From assembly GCA_961205875.1 (NCBI GenBank), contig OY540814.1, positions 6,926,993-6,990,992 on the forward strand: a DNA stretch of 64,000 nt. The letters run 5' to 3'. Position 1 is the stretch's first letter. Each line of letters starts with the position of its first letter. Below are positions 60,770 to 64,000 of the stretch, one piece after another. Made by a program: the position numbers and the translations under genes. Origin of the DNA: Sialis fuliginosa (lineage: Eukaryota; Arthropoda; Insecta; Megaloptera; Sialidae). Below the pieces are notes generated by a model. That model did not search any database. It was not told where the DNA came from and saw only the letters and a program-made list of their open reading frames with translations.

Positions 60770-61172
60770 GGTAGGTGGGGTCTACAACGTGTGACGTAGT
60801 GTGACAAGGGGAGAGGAGTCACAAGTTTCGTGACGTCACATCTAAAAAATCAAAACAATGAATTCTAAGAGCAAAAATGTGAGGAAAAATTAATATGTTG
60901 TTAGTAACTCGAGACTAGTGAAGAGTTATTGGGACAATTTCGAACGTGCATGGAAAAATTTTTATATAAATAAAAATAATATAAACAGTAATAAAAAAAA
61001 TTCTTTTGTTTTTTTTCCGTTGATTTTGAGTACGTAATTATTGTTTCGAAATTTGTGTAACTTCACAATAAGAGGGGGGGGGATCATACAAATGTGATAA
61101 CTTGAGACAAATCCGAGGGGAGGGGGGTTAAAAAACCATGAAATTTGTGTGACGTAATTTATGGATGATCCC
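60770..61172. mobile_element. Repeat ending GTGACGTAATTTATGGATGA
   Basis: The right end reads GTGACGTAATTTATGGATGA, then TCCCTT, a terminal sequence widely seen on arthropod repeats. G runs with flanking CACAAGTTTC and GAAATTTGTGTGAC words lie inside. The left end, with GTGTGACGTAGTG at about 60789, is uncertain. Confidence 0.5.
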
Positions 61173-61764
61173 TTATTAATATCTTATAATATATAATATC
61201 TTAATTATGTCATATGGATTCATACAAGCACCAAGTTATCTTCTAATATTATCAAACCGAAAACACACTGTAAATACCCAAAGTTATATAAAATGATTAA
61301 TAATTCGTAGAAACCGCCAAAACCGGAAGTCTCGTCGACTAATCTGCCAATCATTCGACCCATCATCGTCACCATCAATCGATCACAGACGGTCATGACG
61401 TGTTCCCCGCACATCACTCACATGATTCGTGAATTAAATTATTCACTATTTGATAGAAATGAGTTTATTGCACTGAACACACACTCACACACAGGTTTTT
61501 AATGCATATATACGTGTGTAGTAGTGACATCTATGGACGATGCGTGGCGTGAGTATAGCAAATAAAATTATACATTTATACGTTTGCTTGTTTGGTGTGG
61601 TTTCTAGAGTTTTCTGTATACACAAATACGTATTAGCATATATTAAATATGCAGCAATTAGTGATTGGCAGTTGATATGTGATATTGTGTTGTATTTTAT
61701 TATTTTTTGTTTCGATACTTGGTAGATTACATTTGATTGATTCTTCTAGAGTTCATAAATTTTG
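61173..61764. other. Non-coding DNA with a small island
   Basis: 61310-61430 is more complex (AAACCGGAAGTCTCGTCGAC, with an ETS-type CCGGAAGT). No gene is supported. Confidence 0.35.
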
Positions 61765-62403
61765 CAGATTCACAATAACACAATTTCAATTGACGCAATA
61801 CATCTATTAATTCATGTTGCCTTGGAAACAAATGAAAAATCACTCCACTTCAGATTTTAAAATAAATATCAATTGTTTTGAATTATAAAATTAATCAATA
61901 ATAAATGTTTTATATTATCTTTAAAAATATTTAAGTGATATTTCATTAACAGAGAAATGTCTATTTGGAACTAAAATCTCTCATACATACCAAATTCAAT
62001 TATTATTAAAGCATATTTGCATATTATAAATTTCCAACTGACGTCTCTGGGATAATATGCATGGAAATGGTGAAACTGACATTTAAGAAAATATGACCGC
62101 CGAAAATATTTGATAACAGTTTTAAATACGGACTAGCATTGGTTGTTATGTATCCATAGTCTTTCCTACTAATTCATGTTGCCTTGGAAACAAATGCAAT
62201 TAAATTCAAATTGTCAGATTAAGTTATTCTAAAAATGTGTATTATACATAGAGATGTAATATAACTGGAGCGATAACTTAATAATATCAATGTGTCAGAG
62301 ATAGTTAATACTTATAGTAGTATATTGCGAGAATAGTGCCTATGTGAATCATATCGTCTAATCCCCGCCCACCATTGCAATCTTAAATGAAACAGACTAT
62401 AGC
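61765..62403 (-). mobile_element. Family D element, reverse copy in two pieces
   Basis: 61765-61840 and 62165-62403 both match 22332-22764 in reverse. The right terminus (AAATGAAACAGACTATAG) is intact. The word AATTCATGTTGCCTTGGAAA is present in both pieces. About 325 AT-rich bases of other sequence separate them. Confidence 0.65.
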
Positions 62404-63159
62404 ATTTGATTTCATCAATCAGTATTAGAGAAAGCAATTGCAATTACTAATAGCTCTAACTTTAAGCATTTATATACTAGAATTTGAGTAAATAAACGAT
62501 TGTTAATGCTACTTGATACATGCTGGGAAAATGCTTAAGCTGTACACTGTACATGCATAAAGTGTTATGTATCTGATCAGGTGTAGTAGAAATGCAGGGT
62601 ATTCCAGCTTCGAAGGACCTGGTATTTTATTTGAAAACGGTTTAACTTAGAGTGTAGAAACAAAAACTTTTTTTTCACAGTGTTAGCTCTGATTTTGACG
62701 ATGTATCTATAATTTTTGTTAACAAATGTAATTTTACACAGTACTTGATTTTATGTTCACTCAATATAAATCGAATTATCCAATTTTTGAGATCAAAATA
62801 ATTTTGTCAAATCATATATGTATCTCAATTATCATTTTCAAGAAAAATACCTGGTCTATACTTATTTTAATTAAAATATTTGTATTCCTTCAGTTTAAAG
62901 GATTAGCTAGAAAATCTTGCATTCGTTAGAGTTTAAAGCATTTATATACTTTTACGAAGTAAATAAAAACTCGTTATTGTTAGAATAATAATAAAGTCAA
63001 GTAGATATATTGATATTACGAAAATATAACTTTTTAACAAAGCACATGTTATATTTTTAACGAGTTTGTTTTGTTATCTTAAACAGTTCCTTCCCAATAC
63101 GACTTTCTGGAACTATATATTTCTTTGCAAGAATACATACAAGTAGGTATATTGTAATG
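62404..63159. other. AT-rich non-coding DNA
   Basis: No gene or definable repeat. Confidence 0.45.
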
Positions 63160-63560
63160 TGCTCTAATTCGCAGAACACAGAGACCAAAAATAAACCGAA
63201 TTGTAGCACGTAAACAAGTGTGTAATTAAAATCATCGATACTGTTAACAATAGATCAAACCGAAGTGTGTGTGAGCGTAGCGATTTAAAAATCGAAGTCA
63301 GGAATTGTCGGAATTCGCGGCAGTAAGATTTACGAGGCTTCGCCACTCGGCATGCATGTTGGTTCGTTGACAAGGTATCTTTATTACGCGACTTTGTTAT
63401 TTTATTACAGGAGCGCTGAGACGATAGCGAGAACCGATAACGATAAAAGCTGAACGAAAATCGAAAAGAAAAAGAACGAAAAAGAACGGTTGCTTGTCAC
63501 TGCAGAAGTGTTACTGTTTTACATTCTTCACAAGCCTGAATATTTAAGGATATGTTTATT
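63160..63560. promoter_or_regulatory. Candidate regulatory island or non-coding exon with GATA sites
   Basis: Complex island with tandem GATAA words (63436-63440 and 63442-63446) after GACGATAGCGAG. A plus-strand acceptor-like TTATTTTATTACAG ends at 63410, and the purine-rich sequence after it looks like a 5' UTR. No coding exon follows within the window. The minus-strand reading could equally be a tsh promoter region. Confidence 0.3.
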
Positions 63561-64000
63561 TATAAACGGGGGTCTCTCTCTTGTTTTTTGTATGTGCACT
63601 TAATAAAAATGAGTCTTGTTAGTAAATTAAATATTGATGTAATGTGTGTACGAGTGTTGCCATTTCTGCGTGGATTTGAACCCTATTTGCAGATTTTCCA
63701 CTGGTGTTTTTCCCCAAGTCATAATATTTATCAAATCTGCTTTTCTGGTTACAAGTTTTGTCGTTATTGACAAGAAAGTGATAGCAAATTTTAAAATAAG
63801 TGACCGTTCTCAAATTTTATAAAAATCTTTCAATTACGTAAAAATATCACTCTATGTGAAATTGCTACTAAAAGTCCAAGATAAGTGTAAAATACTTGGG
63901 GATTTCCTAAACTGTAAGAGATAAAGAATTGGTAAAATGAGATGAATTATTTGAAAGGAAGGGTCACCCACTAGTTGGTATACCCAAAAATCTGAAAATT
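63561..64000. other. Non-coding DNA
   Basis: Overlapping short frames on both strands; none is recognisable. Nothing further can be supported. Confidence 0.35.

Noticed and set aside
1-64000. tRNA, rRNA, CRISPR array or bacterial-type operon
   Set aside because: No cloverleaf B-box pattern, ribosomal sequence or regularly spaced direct repeats were seen. The window is eukaryotic.

Overview
The window is nuclear DNA from an insect, very AT-rich and crowded with short interspersed repeats. Moth or butterfly (Lepidoptera) is the most likely source. The evidence is a Helitron with TC...CTAG ends and a GCGAGCGAAGCCGCGGGC 3' hairpin, three copies of a repeat built on a GTTCCGTA / ACTCGCAC theme that I recognise from Lepidoptera, and many TA-flanked MITEs. 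The order is an inference from repeats and has not been tested by alignment.

Only one protein-coding gene can be supported. It is a teashirt/tiptop-family zinc-finger transcription factor on the minus strand. Its large 3' coding exon is 12876-16398. A second coding exon is 17226-17490, joined across an 827-base intron with perfect splice phase. Together they give 1261 residues, and the N-terminus is still missing. No exon with the family's usual MPRRKQ-like start was found between 17491 and 64000. That 46.5 kb is therefore best read as the start of a very long 5' intron or upstream region.

Layout: 1-10200 is repeat-rich downstream DNA. 10200-11470 holds two less AT-rich islands that look like cis-regulatory DNA close to the gene's 3' side. 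11471-12875 is the 3' UTR and downstream flank. 12876-17490 is the gene. 17491-64000 is AT-rich non-coding DNA in which isolated, more complex islands (near 19.1, 23.2, 27.7, 29.1, 30.6, 31.9, 34.8, 45.2, 47.2, 49.9, 55.9, 57.8, 60.3 and 63.4 kb) stand out as candidate enhancers or non-coding exons. Between them lie dispersed repeats: TA-duplicating MITEs, fold-back elements, a Helitron, several repeat families present in two to six copies, and a decayed PHD-finger-like coding fragment at 53926-54168.

No tRNA, rRNA, CRISPR array or second complete gene was seen. The most interesting material is the likely regulatory archipelago around the developmental gene, two acidic SUMO-type motifs in its protein, and the nested and inverted transposon structures. 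I did not find a convincing new biological system.
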